From UBA4582 sp047629195 (lineage in GTDB: Bacteria > Pseudomonadota > Gammaproteobacteria > Pseudomonadales > Azotimanducaceae), in NCBI GenBank assembly GCA_047629195.1, contig JBLHWY010000001.1, positions 1 through 64,000 of the forward strand: a DNA stretch of 64,000 nt, given 5' to 3'. Numbering within the stretch: the first letter of the stretch is position 1; each line of letters opens with the position of its first letter. This document shows, one piece after another, positions 51,085 to 60,384 of the stretch. The position numbers and the translations under genes are program-made. Under the pieces are notes generated by a model that saw nothing but the letters and a program-made list of their open reading frames with translations, did not search any database and was not told the origin of the DNA.

Positions 51085-52611
51085 ATGGTGAATTGGGAAT
51101 TGATTGTGATGTACCAGATGGTGACAAAATTTTTAGCGACTAAAGGCGAGTGTACCGCTATTTTTGCCCGTATTACAGTGACAGTCAAAGCAGCAATACA
51201 TGTGATGTTTGCAGCGCTGCTATTTTTCGGCACCAGTTTTGCGTTGGCAATGTCAGAAGAAAACGAAGTCAAGCTAGGTGCAAGAGAGCACCAAAATATT
51301 ATAGCTCAATACGGCATCTACAGGGACAAAGACTTACAGGACTATGTGACGATGGTCGGACAAAGGGTGGCTGACCAAAGTACTCGTGCAAACCTAGAGT
51401 TTCACTTCACTGTACTTGATGACGGAATCATCAATGCCTTCGCGTTACCGGGGGGATATGTTTACGTTACCCGTGGAATTCTTACACACGTTAATACGGA
51501 ATCAGAATTGGCCGCTATTCTGGGACATGAGATTGCGCATGTAACTGAAAAGCATGGTTTAAGGAACCAGTCAAAGGCGAAACTCTTGGATTTAGCTGCT
51601 CAGGTTGCGTCTATGGTTACTGGTACAGCAGGCGTTTACGATCTAGGAAGTATTCTGGGTGGTGTGCTGCAGAAGGGTTATAGCCGCGAATATGAACTGG
51701 AGGCCGATGCGGTCGGTTCAAGATACATGGCAAAGGCAGGTTACTCTCCTGATGCAATGCTCAACACGATTGAGATACTCAAAGCAAAAGATCGAATAGA
51801 AATTTCTCATGCGAGGAAAGAAGAGAGAACGCCTAATGTTTACCACGGTTTTTTGTCAACTCATCCTGATCAGGACACGCGCTATAAGCAAGCCATCTTA
51901 GAATCTAACTCGCTGCTGGCTGACTACGAAGAAACGATTCAGAAGGATGAGTTTCTGGAAAAGCTAAACGGTCTCAGGTATGGACCGACAAAACAGGTCG
52001 GTGTTGTTAGGAAAAACGTCTTCTACCATTCGAAATTAGGTATCAAATTCAGGTTTCCGCAAGGGTGGCGAATTGAATCTAGTGCCGGGGGGGTGCAGGC
52101 CGTATCAACTGTTTCCGATGCTGTGCTGGCCATTTCAACCGCGCGGGTGAGTAAAAATGTTGGAGGAAAAGAGTTTCTCGAGGGTTTAGGTATGAATGTT
52201 CGCGAAGGCAAAGACCTCACAATAGGCAAGTTGCCGGCGTTTCTTGGTATAGCTGACAGAGCAGAAACACCATTTGGTCGCCGCCCCGTTCGGGTTGCCG
52301 CAATTTTTAATGAACGTCGGCGTATCGCTTATGTTCTTACGGGCGCGGGGGCGCAGGATTTACATCGAATCGCAGCTGACAGAGATTTCATCGCAACTAT
52401 TTTTAGCTTCGAGAAAATGACCGCCCTGGACAGAAAGAAAGCCGTAAAACCTAAGCTTGAAGTGATTAAGGTGGAAGAGGGTATGACAATGGAGCAACTC
52501 GCTGATGCTTCACCCATTACGAATTATGCTTTAGACAAGTTACGCGTAATCAATGGTCTCTACCCTGATGGGCAGCCCAAAGTTGGCCAGAAGATAAAAA
52601 TCATCAATTAG
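51085..52611 (+). CDS. M48-family metalloprotease with LysM-like tail
   Basis: About 508 residues from the ATG at 51085 (a GTG nine bases earlier is also possible). A signal sequence (VMFAALLFFGTSFALA) precedes a zinc protease domain with LGHEIAHVTEKHG (HExxH) and the third ligand in REYELEADAVGSRYMAKAGY. This is the BepA/LoiP-type pattern, involved in outer-membrane protein quality control. A middle beta-rich domain (about 310-450, VFYHSKLGIKFRFPQGWR) and a LysM-like end (MTMEQLADASPITNYALDKL, PKVGQKIKI) follow, the latter likely binding peptidoglycan. It is divergent from the TPR/TonB-like pair. Confidence 0.88.
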   Translation: MVNWELIVMYQMVTKFLATKGECTAIFARITVTVKAAIHVMFAALLFFGTSFALAMSEENEVKLGAREHQNIIAQYGIYRDKDLQDYVTMVGQRVADQSTRANLEFHFTVLDDGIINAFALPGGYVYVTRGILTHVNTESELAAILGHEIAHVTEKHGLRNQSKAKLLDLAAQVASMVTGTAGVYDLGSILGGVLQKGYSREYELEADAVGSRYMAKAGYSPDAMLNTIEILKAKDRIEISHARKEERTPNVYHGFLSTHPDQDTRYKQAILESNSLLADYEETIQKDEFLEKLNGLRYGPTKQVGVVRKNVFYHSKLGIKFRFPQGWRIESSAGGVQAVSTVSDAVLAISTARVSKNVGGKEFLEGLGMNVREGKDLTIGKLPAFLGIADRAETPFGRRPVRVAAIFNERRRIAYVLTGAGAQDLHRIAADRDFIATIFSFEKMTALDRKKAVKPKLEVIKVEEGMTMEQLADASPITNYALDKLRVINGLYPDGQPKVGQKIKIIN

Positions 52612-52715
52612 TCGTAGTTCCCAATTCACGTTTAGCGGATTCTAGCGTCTAGCATAAGGGCGGTAGGCAAAGTGCTCTGGATTAAGTTCGCTGGCTGTTG
52701 GCTCTAGATTACGGG

Positions 52716-53636
52716 CTATTGCAAAGATAGTACGCGTTCGAAGCTAGCCAGTTGTTCGTCGTTGGATATTCCAGGAATCTGTCCACGTACGATAAGGTGA
52801 GTCATCCCAATTTCCGTTTCATACTCAGCGATCTTGTCTTTTACGTAAGCCAGATCTCCAATAACCGTCCAATCATCCACTATGGCATTTTCCGAGCGCA
52901 TAGAGTGCCCCATGCCTCCATCTAGTGCAGCCTTAACATTTTTGACCAGAGATTTATCCTGACTCACGAACAAAGTTCTCATGACTGGAACTGCTTGTAT
53001 ATTGGTGACACCAGCGTTTGATGCGTGTTCACGATGCGCTTTGTAGTTGTCAGCCAGTGTGCTCAAAGTCTCAACCGGCGAGGCGAGGTAGGGCAAGCCC
53101 AGAGAGCCAGCTTGTTTGAGGGCAAGAGGTCCAAAGGCTGCAACCCAGATCGGCGGATGAGGGGCTTGAATAGGCAGTGGCGCCAGTCTAATTTCCTGTT
53201 CTTCGCCATTAGCGGTTATTATTGGCTGACCTCGCCAGGCATTGATCATGATTTCTAAATTCTGCTTAAATCGCTGCCGTTTCTCTTTTACAGGAATGTC
53301 AAAAACATCAAACATGGCCGGTTGAACCCCACGCCCGACACCAAGAATTACCCGTCCTCCTGACAGTGTGTCTAAAACTGCAACTTCCTCGGCTGCGAGT
53401 ATTGGATTACGAATAGGCAACAAATAAGAAGTTGAACCCAATTTGATTTTACTGGTTGTTGCCGCGACCGCGCTCAGCAGCATCAAAGGTGCGGGTAGAG
53501 AACGTTGGTCGCCAAAATGATTCTCAGGCAACCAAAAAGAATGAAAGCCCATCTCTTCAGCAATTGTTCCCTGTTTAGCGAGCTCACTCGCCAGACCTTT
53601 CGTACCTGACATCCAAGCCGTAACTGCAATTTTCAC
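52716..53636 (-). CDS. LLM-class flavin-dependent oxidoreductase
   Basis: 306 residues of the luciferase-like monooxygenase superfamily. The TIM-barrel pattern is GFHSFWLPENHFGDQ near the start, SKIKLGSTSYLLPIRNPIL, AEEVAVLDTLSGGRVILGVG (flavin/phosphate region) and HLIVRGQIPGI near the end. Such enzymes use FMN or F420 to oxidise many compounds. It is divergent from the thiolase-like gene; both could be part of a catabolic set. Confidence 0.88.
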   Translation of the reverse strand: MKIAVTAWMSGTKGLASELAKQGTIAEEMGFHSFWLPENHFGDQRSLPAPLMLLSAVAATTSKIKLGSTSYLLPIRNPILAAEEVAVLDTLSGGRVILGVGRGVQPAMFDVFDIPVKEKRQRFKQNLEIMINAWRGQPIITANGEEQEIRLAPLPIQAPHPPIWVAAFGPLALKQAGSLGLPYLASPVETLSTLADNYKAHREHASNAGVTNIQAVPVMRTLFVSQDKSLVKNVKAALDGGMGHSMRSENAIVDDWTVIGDLAYVKDKIAEYETEIGMTHLIVRGQIPGISNDEQLASFERVLSLQ

Positions 53637-53790
53637 TATTTTGTCTTTATCTTTAGAGTAGCGATTGATGGAAGTGACAATATTTATTTTAGCAGTTTAT
53701 CAGGATGTTGAGCATAGATGCGACCATACAAAAGCTGCAGGTATCTGTGGCACAATGACTACTTTAATATAATCACGAAGGACATATTTT

Positions 53791-55260
53791 ATGACGAATC
53801 CAAATACGCCCGTCATTATTGGAATATCGCAGCTTGAGCAAAGACTAACCGATCCATTGCTTGGGAAAGAACCGATTGATTCTATGGTTGATGCGATAAG
53901 GGCGGCAGCTGAGGATGCTGGTAATACTACGCTTGTGAAAGATATTGAATCTATTCGGGTGATCAGAGGTGTGTGGCGATACAAGCAGCCAGCCAGTTAT
54001 GTTGCGGAAAAACTCGGATTGTCTAACGTAGAGACAGTCGGTACGCCTTATGGCGGCAACATGGTGCAATCTGTGGTGAATCAGTCTGCATTGGAGATTC
54101 TGTCTGGGGAACGATCTTTAGTTGCTATTACTGGTGCTGAAAATGGCAACAGTCAGGCAAAAGCGAAAAAGGCGGGGATCGTGCTACCGGTAACTGAGAC
54201 TAGTGGCGATTACACTCGTGTCATCGGTGAAGACATTAAAATGGCTGGTGAAGCGGAAATGGCGAGGGGCATTAGAATGCCTATCCAGCTCTATCCGATG
54301 TTTGAGAATGCAATAAGGTATAACCGAAACGAGAGTATAGAAGAACATCGAATCAGGATCTCTGAACTCTGGGCCGGTTTCAGTAAAGTGGCTGCGGGCA
54401 ACCCCCATGCCTGGATCAAGAATCAGGTCGATGCTGAAACGATACGTACAGCATCTGCCAGTAATCGAATGATTAGCTTTCCGTACCCTAAGCTAATGAA
54501 TTCAAACAATGCTGTGGATATGAGCGCTGCATTGATTATGTGCTCTGTCGCTAAGGCTAAAGCGCTGGGTATTCCCGAATCGCAATGGGTGTATCCGCAT
54601 GCTGGTACCGACGCCCACGATCATTACATGGTCTCAAGTCGAGATAATCTTCACAGTTCTCCGGCGATCAGAATTGCCGGCAACCGTGTGCTGGAGTTAA
54701 TGAAACTCTCGGTATCTGATCTTGATCATCTGGATGTGTATAGTTGTTTCCCCTCTGCAGTCCAAGTTGCGGCAAAAGAACTTGGGTTGGATGAAAGCAA
54801 GCCACTGACGATTACAGGTGGTTTAACCTTCGGCGGTGGCCCGCTCAATAATTATGTCATGCACAGTATTGCAAGAATGGTTGAGCTTGTCCGCGAAGCG
54901 CCTGAATCCAAAGGTATGATTACGGCTAATGGCGGTTATCTGACCAAGCATGCATTTGGAATTTACTCGGGTGTCGAACCGACGACTGATTTCCAATATG
55001 CGGATGTGCAGGATGAGGTTGATAAAACGCCAACCAGAAATTGTGTTGTTGATCATGTTGGCGATGTCGAAATTGAATCTTACACGGTGATGTATGGAGC
55101 TAACGGCACAACCATGGGGCATGCGGCTTGTTTGTTGCCAGATGGAACTCGAACCTGGGCAAACACTGAGGATCAAGATCTGATGAAGGAGATGACGGAA
55201 GTTGAGTTTTGTGGACGTGCTGCGAGCGTGGATGGTAAAGGAAAGTTCTCGGTAAGCTAA
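53791..55260 (+). CDS. thiolase-like (SCP-x/acetyl-CoA acetyltransferase type) protein
   Basis: 489 residues. The C-terminal half has the thiolase pattern with SPAIRIAGNRVLELMKLSVSD, FGGGPLNNYVMHSIARM and NGGYLTKHAFGIYS (about 378-391, with the catalytic His), and a C-terminal add-on VESYTVMYG-like barrel seen in SCP-x-like proteins. The N-terminal nucleophile region reads TPYGGNMVQSV without Cys, so the acyl-Cys step of ordinary thiolases is missing. It may act as a retro-aldolase/condensing partner or on another acyl-CoA. Possibly co-transcribed with the ChbG-like gene 32 bases on. Confidence 0.85.
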   Translation: MTNPNTPVIIGISQLEQRLTDPLLGKEPIDSMVDAIRAAAEDAGNTTLVKDIESIRVIRGVWRYKQPASYVAEKLGLSNVETVGTPYGGNMVQSVVNQSALEILSGERSLVAITGAENGNSQAKAKKAGIVLPVTETSGDYTRVIGEDIKMAGEAEMARGIRMPIQLYPMFENAIRYNRNESIEEHRIRISELWAGFSKVAAGNPHAWIKNQVDAETIRTASASNRMISFPYPKLMNSNNAVDMSAALIMCSVAKAKALGIPESQWVYPHAGTDAHDHYMVSSRDNLHSSPAIRIAGNRVLELMKLSVSDLDHLDVYSCFPSAVQVAAKELGLDESKPLTITGGLTFGGGPLNNYVMHSIARMVELVREAPESKGMITANGGYLTKHAFGIYSGVEPTTDFQYADVQDEVDKTPTRNCVVDHVGDVEIESYTVMYGANGTTMGHAACLLPDGTRTWANTEDQDLMKEMTEVEFCGRAASVDGKGKFSVS

Positions 55261-55292
55261 TGCTTTAAATTAGGATACAAAAAGGGTCTTCC

Positions 55293-56171
55293 ATGAATGC
55301 GTTTCTAAAGAAGATGGGTTACACAGAGCAAGACAAGGTACTTATTACCCATATAGATGATATTGGCTTTGCTCATGCAGCAAATGTTGCTTCATTTGAA
55401 TGTCTCGATGCTGGTGCTGCTTCCTGTGGTTCTATTTTGACTGCAGGTCCTTGGTTTCAAGAGGCGGCCGAGATTTGTAGAGCAAGACCAGATTACGATG
55501 TTGGTGTGCACCTTACGCTAACCTGTGAATACCCAACCTATCGATGGCCCGCGTTAAGTTCTAGAGATAAGAGTACGGGTCTGCTTGATGAGCAGGGTTA
55601 CCTCTGGAAAACCCGGGAGGATGCGGTGAGACATGTCACCGTTGCCGGAGCTGAGAGAGAAATGCGCACTCAAATTGAAATGGCTATTAAGGCTGGAATT
55701 GACATTACTCATATCGATACTCATATGGGTAGTGTGGTACACCCTAAATTTCTTGCGACTTACCTGGCATTGGCGGATGAATTCGGTGTGCCAGCCTTTT
55801 TGCCTAATGTCACGCGTGAACGTCTTGGCATGATTGACAAAAGTGATATCGCTGATGGTTATGCTGAAGTGTTGGAAAAGGTCGATACTGACAAAGTCCC
55901 AACGCTTGATGAAATTTATATTGATACCCTTAAGCCAATGGCTGACAAGAAAGTCTTTTATCGAGAATTGATCGACACAGTGAATCCCGGCTTGAGTCAT
56001 TTGTTGTTTCACCCAGCGAAAATGGGCGCTGAACTCAAAGCAATTGATAAAGAGCGGCCAGAGTCCCGTCATGCGGATTATGATGCTTGGCGTGATCCAG
56101 CACTTAAGCAATACATTGCGGATGCAGGAATTCACCTGATTGGCTATCGTGAACTTAAGCAATACATGTAG
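55293..56171 (+). CDS. ChbG/HpnK-family carbohydrate deacetylase-like protein
   Basis: 292 residues of the YdjC/ChbG family, metal-dependent deacetylases of N-acetylated sugars. LITHIDDIGFAHAANVASFE holds the Asp pair and the His-Asp motif, DVGVHLTLTCEY the second metal-ligand His, and ITHIDTHMGSVVHP the third His region. Metal ligands are present. The family also includes hopanoid (HpnK) and other amide deacetylases, so the true substrate is open. AAAAAGGGTC precedes the ATG. It follows the thiolase-like gene at 32 bases and is followed at 30 bases by a Nudix gene. Confidence 0.87.
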   Translation: MNAFLKKMGYTEQDKVLITHIDDIGFAHAANVASFECLDAGAASCGSILTAGPWFQEAAEICRARPDYDVGVHLTLTCEYPTYRWPALSSRDKSTGLLDEQGYLWKTREDAVRHVTVAGAEREMRTQIEMAIKAGIDITHIDTHMGSVVHPKFLATYLALADEFGVPAFLPNVTRERLGMIDKSDIADGYAEVLEKVDTDKVPTLDEIYIDTLKPMADKKVFYRELIDTVNPGLSHLLFHPAKMGAELKAIDKERPESRHADYDAWRDPALKQYIADAGIHLIGYRELKQYM

Positions 56172-56201
56172 GGGAGTTTTATGTTGAGTGTGCCAGATTA
56201 G

Positions 56202-56930
56202 ATGTTGACTGAATCAGGGGATAATAAACATGCACCATTGTTGGAGCTTTTGTCGGCTAAGGAGCTAGCCTCACCGATCGATACAATTCGAAGTTTGTTC
56301 GCGTCGTCGCGTATCTTTAATGCTATTCGAAATCCCCATGCAGAAATACCGGTTAGGGAGGAAATCAAGCAAAAGGCAAGATTATCGGCAGTGCTCATAC
56401 CCATCATTTTGCGTGGTAACGAACCGACTATCTTGATAACAAAACGTCAATCGCATATTCGTTTCGGCGGACATTTATGTTTCCCTGGGGGCATTGTCGA
56501 TCCAGGTGACAGCAATGCGGTTAGTGCAGCGCTTCGAGAATCTAAAGAGGAGGTCGACCTCGATTCTGATCAGGTTGAAGTATTGGGCACACTGGGTGAT
56601 TATTTCACTCAGGCTGGTTACTTGATAAAGCCGATTGTGGGTTTGATCACGCCGCCATCAAAGATTGAAGCAAATACCGATGAAGTCTCAGATATTTATG
56701 AAATTAGACTGTCGGACGTCTTAAATAGTAACAGTTACCATTTGAATTGGCATACAAATACACGAGGTCATTTTGCATTTGAGCAGTTGGCACATAGATG
56801 TATTGCGAAAGAGATTGAGGCTGATCAATCCAGCATCGCCTTTGATACAAAAGTCCGTGTTGCTGGGCCAACCGTATCATTGCTGATAGGTCTCTATGAG
56901 GCCCTGCTGGTCCATAGTCGGAAGGGATAG
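56202..56930 (+). CDS. Nudix hydrolase, CoA-pyrophosphatase-like
   Basis: 242 residues with a Nudix box LCFPGGIVDPGDSN followed by AALRESKEEVDL (about 93-115). KRQSHIRFGGHLCFPGG matches the NudL/CoA pyrophosphatase signature upstream of the box, which cuts coenzyme A. YFTQAGYLIKPIVG and LITPPSKIEANTDE follow the box as in NudL. The end of the gene runs into a 13-base tandem repeat (56914-56963). It is a second enzyme of the same class as the one at 20423-21058. Confidence 0.88.
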   Translation: MLTESGDNKHAPLLELLSAKELASPIDTIRSLFASSRIFNAIRNPHAEIPVREEIKQKARLSAVLIPIILRGNEPTILITKRQSHIRFGGHLCFPGGIVDPGDSNAVSAALRESKEEVDLDSDQVEVLGTLGDYFTQAGYLIKPIVGLITPPSKIEANTDEVSDIYEIRLSDVLNSNSYHLNWHTNTRGHFAFEQLAHRCIAKEIEADQSSIAFDTKVRVAGPTVSLLIGLYEALLVHSRKG

Positions 56931-56963
56931 TCGGAAGGGATAGTCGGAAGGGATAGTCGGAGG
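56914..56963 (+). repeat. 13-base tandem repeat across the Nudix stop codon
   Basis: ATAGTCGGAAGGG is repeated three times exactly (56914-56926, 56927-56939, 56940-56952) followed by a partial copy to 56963. The first copy encodes the last Nudix residues and the second contains its stop. It is a slippage-type expansion. Confidence 0.85.
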
Positions 56964-56982
56964 TTAGTAAGCTTGCGCTGGC

Positions 56983-57480
56983 TCAGCTTTTTCCTTGAGT
57001 TTCAAGATCAGCATGGGTTTTCTCTTCGTGTTGGCAATCTACTTTGCGACAAGATAGGTAATTCCGGATATGTGCAGCTGCAAGCACCAGGCCACCAATA
57101 CTGGTGATAACTCGCTCTCCCGACATGCCAAACAATTCATGTCCGAATAGCGCTGTGATCGCAAGTACAACTAACCCGATAGTACCGAGTGCCATGGTGA
57201 GTTTATCTTTGTGTTTGCGACACCCGACCGTGAGTGCGATAAGGCTGGTAGGCAATATCAACACCAGCATAATTAGGTGAAAATGCTGTTCTTCTAATAA
57301 GCTACCCTGAACAATCGGAAATAGCGTGACAAGGATAGGTAGCGCTAGGCAATGAAGCATACAGGTGCCCGATAGTACGATGGCGAGGCCGTCGAAGAAA
57401 CGTTCCTTTCGTTCGAGTTTTCTCTCCAAAATCAGCTCTCCTGAAGCGGGTAATTTTGTAGGTGAAGTGAGTGTTTTCAT
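56983..57480 (-). CDS. MerC-domain membrane protein
   Basis: 165 residues with four hydrophobic helices. DGLAIVLSGTCMLHCLALP carries the Cys-x3-His-Cys element of MerC-like proteins, with QHFHLIMLVLILPTSLIAL and FGHELFGMSGERVITSIGG further on and a Cys/His tail CRKVDCQHEE. MerC takes up mercuric ions, but many chromosomal relatives probably carry other metals such as zinc. It is convergent to the Nudix gene and divergent from the phosphate genes. Confidence 0.85.
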   Translation of the reverse strand: MKTLTSPTKLPASGELILERKLERKERFFDGLAIVLSGTCMLHCLALPILVTLFPIVQGSLLEEQHFHLIMLVLILPTSLIALTVGCRKHKDKLTMALGTIGLVVLAITALFGHELFGMSGERVITSIGGLVLAAAHIRNYLSCRKVDCQHEEKTHADLETQGKS

Positions 57481-57639
57481 GAGGAAGCGAGTTATACCAC
57501 AGCATAGAGCTGATTTCCTGATTTTTTCTACGTAAATTGAGTCGATATCTGTAATGCTGATTTTCGGTTATTATGCTTTTTTGGCGTTACTTCTCGTAAT
57601 TCCATATCTATAATGCGCGAAAAATAAGGTTGGAATTTT

Positions 57640-58320
57640 ATGGCTGGCAATCCCCTTTTTAATCAGCTTTTTGGTCGTTCTCCGATAACGCCAATTCAAA
57701 AGCATATGACTATAGCGTTTGAAACAGTGAGTCAACTTGGTCCTTATTTCGAAGCAATTAACGAGGGAGACTGGGAACAAGCTAAAAAGGTATACGATAC
57801 GATTCTTGAACTTGAATCCAAAGCCGATGACCTCAAAAGTCATATCCGACTAAACCTTCCGCGCAGCCTCTTTATGCCTATTTCTCGATCGGATTTGCTG
57901 GAGTTGCTGCATATGCAGGATCGGATTCCCAATCGCGTAAAAGACATAGCGGGTCTGGTCATGGGGCGACAGATGAAGTTTCCGAAGGAAATGGGTCTCG
58001 AGTTGCTCGAATATGTTGAAAAGTCCAAAACGACCTGTGGGTTTGCCTTGAAAGCGCTCGAAGAATTGGATGATTTGGTTGAATCTGGCTTCAGTGGTAA
58101 GGAAGTTGATCTAATTCATGATCTGATTTCCGAGTTGGATTTGGCCGAACACGAGAATGATAACCTGCAAGTCAAGGTTCGGAGTCAGCTGTTTAGCATT
58201 GAGAAATCGCTAAACCCGATTGATGTGATGTTCCTCTATCGGGTTATCGAATGGATTGGAGATGTTGCGGACCATTCGCAGACCGTTGGCAACAGGATGA
58301 TGTACATCATTTCTAGATAA
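57640..58320 (+). CDS. DUF47/TIGR00153-family PhoU-like partner of Pit
   Basis: 226 residues, helical and PhoU-like. NPLFNQLFGRSPITPIQKHM at the start, WEQAKKVYDTILELESKADD and RLNLPRSLFMPISRSDLLEL are the family core. DUF47 proteins are encoded next to Pit carriers and are thought to control phosphate uptake. AAGGTTGGA precedes the ATG. It is 18 bases upstream of the pit gene, a conserved pair. Confidence 0.92.
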   Translation: MAGNPLFNQLFGRSPITPIQKHMTIAFETVSQLGPYFEAINEGDWEQAKKVYDTILELESKADDLKSHIRLNLPRSLFMPISRSDLLELLHMQDRIPNRVKDIAGLVMGRQMKFPKEMGLELLEYVEKSKTTCGFALKALEELDDLVESGFSGKEVDLIHDLISELDLAEHENDNLQVKVRSQLFSIEKSLNPIDVMFLYRVIEWIGDVADHSQTVGNRMMYIISR

Positions 58321-58338
58321 TTAAAAGAGTCTATAACG

Positions 58339-59607
58339 ATGGAAGTAATATCAAATTACGGCACAATTTTACTTATCCTTGCAGTCGCTTTCGGGCTGTT
58401 TATGGCCTGGGGTGTTGGTGCCAATGACGTCGCAAATGCAATGGGGACCTCAGTAGGTGCCAAAGCGATCACAATTAAACAAGCAATTGTGATCGCAATG
58501 GTGTTTGAGTTCGCAGGCGCCTACCTTGCGGGCGGTGAAGTCACTTCGACGATTCGCAAAGGTATCCTTGATCCGACCATCATGGCAGGGAGTCCAGAGC
58601 TTCTTGTCTACGGGATGATGGCGGCGTTACTTGCTGCAGGGACTTGGTTACTGATTGCATCGGCATTTGGTTGGCCTGTGTCAACGACACATAGCATTGT
58701 AGGTGCCATCGTGGGTTTCGCAGCAGTTGGTATCGGCGTTGATGCTGTCCAATGGAAGGCAGTGGGCAGCATAGTGTCGAGTTGGGTTATTTCACCCGTG
58801 TTGGCAGGCACCCTATCATTTGTTGTTTATATGAGTGTAAAGCGATTTATTTTTGCCGCGGATGACCCATTTCTCGCTGCGAAGCGATATGTGCCTTTTT
58901 ACATGTTCCTGATGGGTTATGTCGTGGGCATGGTGACCTTGCTCAAAGGCTTGAAGCATGTCGGGTTAGATTTAAGTATTGAAGAGTCTATGTTTTATGC
59001 TCTGGGTGTTGCTGCAATCATCACCGTGATAGGAATGGTCGTTCTATCACGGGTTAAACGTGTTGCTCGCTCGGAACAACATGATTTGATCAGCGTTGAG
59101 AGAGTATTTGGTGTGCTGATGTTGTTTACAGCCTGTGCGATGGCCTTTGCTCATGGATCAAACGATGTCGCAAATGCGATTGGGCCTCTCGCGGCTATCA
59201 ATGGGATTATTGAAAGTGGTGGTATGGTGGGTCAAAAGTCTGCAACGCCAAGTTGGATCTTACTGCTAGGTGGTCTCGGTATCGTTGCTGGTCTTGCCAT
59301 GTACGGTTATCGGGTCATGAAGACAATTGGCACGCACATCACAGAATTGACCCCGAGCAGCGGTTTTGCTGCCGAACTGGCAGCGGCAACAACCGTGGTG
59401 ATTTCTTCGGGATACAGTCTACCCGTGTCGACAACTCATACGCTGGTGGGTGGTGTACTTGGGGTTGGGCTGGCGCGAGGTATTTCTGCATTAAATCTAA
59501 GAGTTGTAGCCACAATCTTTGTTTCTTGGATTGTAACATTGCCCGTGGGGGCTGGGCTTGCAATCATATTCTTCTATATCTTGAAGGCTATTTTTGGCAC
59601 CGGCTAG
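58339..59607 (+). CDS. pit: inorganic phosphate transporter of the Pit family
   Basis: 422 residues with about ten membrane helices and the two Pit repeats: WGVGANDVANAMGTSVGAKA near residue 25 and AHGSNDVANAIGPLAAI near 273. The paired GxNDVANA motifs are diagnostic for Pit/PHO-4 low-affinity phosphate or metal-phosphate carriers. The DUF47 gene just upstream is the usual partner. It is likely expressed with it. Confidence 0.94.
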   Translation: MEVISNYGTILLILAVAFGLFMAWGVGANDVANAMGTSVGAKAITIKQAIVIAMVFEFAGAYLAGGEVTSTIRKGILDPTIMAGSPELLVYGMMAALLAAGTWLLIASAFGWPVSTTHSIVGAIVGFAAVGIGVDAVQWKAVGSIVSSWVISPVLAGTLSFVVYMSVKRFIFAADDPFLAAKRYVPFYMFLMGYVVGMVTLLKGLKHVGLDLSIEESMFYALGVAAIITVIGMVVLSRVKRVARSEQHDLISVERVFGVLMLFTACAMAFAHGSNDVANAIGPLAAINGIIESGGMVGQKSATPSWILLLGGLGIVAGLAMYGYRVMKTIGTHITELTPSSGFAAELAAATTVVISSGYSLPVSTTHTLVGGVLGVGLARGISALNLRVVATIFVSWIVTLPVGAGLAIIFFYILKAIFGTG

Positions 59608-59654
59608 TAGTAGCGGCCTATATAAACTAAAAACAATCATCAGGAATGCCTGCT

Positions 59655-60368
59655 ATGTCTGAAAATATGAAATTTAAAGAGATCACCGTAGTGGTCACCG
59701 GTGGTGCTGGAGTGCTAGGCAAGGCTGTTGTTGACTGGTTTTCAGAGCGAGGAGCAAGAGTTGCTGTGCTTGATATTTCTGATGAGGTGCTCGCAACAAC
59801 ATACCCAAGCCCCGATCAGAACCACTGCTACATCGCATGTGATTTAACCAGCCGGGAAGGGAGTTCAGAAGCCATCGGTAAGGTGCTGAGGCAGTTCAGC
59901 GAGATCAATATTCTTTGCAATATCGCCGGTGGTTTCCTTATGGGTGATCCTGTTCACGAGACAAGCGACTCAACCTGGAATTTTTTGTTTGATCTGAATG
60001 CGCGTTCAATCCTGAATATGGCAAGTGCAGTTGTGCCTGGGATGATCGTAAAAGGTGGCAAAATCGTCAATATTTCTGCCCGAGCTGGCGCTGCTGGCGC
60101 AGCAAACATGGGTGCTTACACTGCCTCTAAAGCAGCAGTGATCCGTTTGACGGAGAGCATGGCGTTAGAGTTGCGAGAGAAAAACATCAATGTTAACTGT
60201 GTCATGCCTAGTTTGATTGATACCCCCAGAAATCGCAGTGATATGCCTGATTCAGACTTCAATACCTGGGTTAAGCCAGAGCAAATAGCTGCTTTAATTG
60301 GGTTCCTTGCATCACCCGAGTCCTCGGCAATTCATGGCGCAGCTATCCCGATATCAGGTTTAGTCTGA
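59655..60368 (+). CDS. short-chain dehydrogenase/reductase
   Basis: 237 residues from the ATG at 59655, since AGGA lies ten bases before it (an ATG nine bases earlier has AGGA directly against it). The NAD(P)-binding motif is VVTGGAGVLGKAV, NIAGG the stabilising motif, and the catalytic Ser in NISARAG with Tyr and Lys in GAYTASKAAV. The end VMPSLIDTPRNRSDMP fits reductases that use NADPH or NADH. Substrate unknown. A remnant of an antiporter gene lies downstream in the opposite direction. Confidence 0.92.
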   Translation: MSENMKFKEITVVVTGGAGVLGKAVVDWFSERGARVAVLDISDEVLATTYPSPDQNHCYIACDLTSREGSSEAIGKVLRQFSEINILCNIAGGFLMGDPVHETSDSTWNFLFDLNARSILNMASAVVPGMIVKGGKIVNISARAGAAGAANMGAYTASKAAVIRLTESMALELREKNINVNCVMPSLIDTPRNRSDMPDSDFNTWVKPEQIAALIGFLASPESSAIHGAAIPISGLV

Positions 60369-60384
60369 ATTCGTTAGCGGGCTA

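Noticed and set aside
55554..56162. 202-residue frame antisense to the ChbG-like gene
   Set aside because: The sense gene has full metal motifs and a ribosome site; the antisense translation has no recognisable domain or start signal.
57490..57640. Pho box upstream of the phosphate genes
   Set aside because: Bases near 57550 resemble half a site only; no pair of direct repeats with the right spacing.
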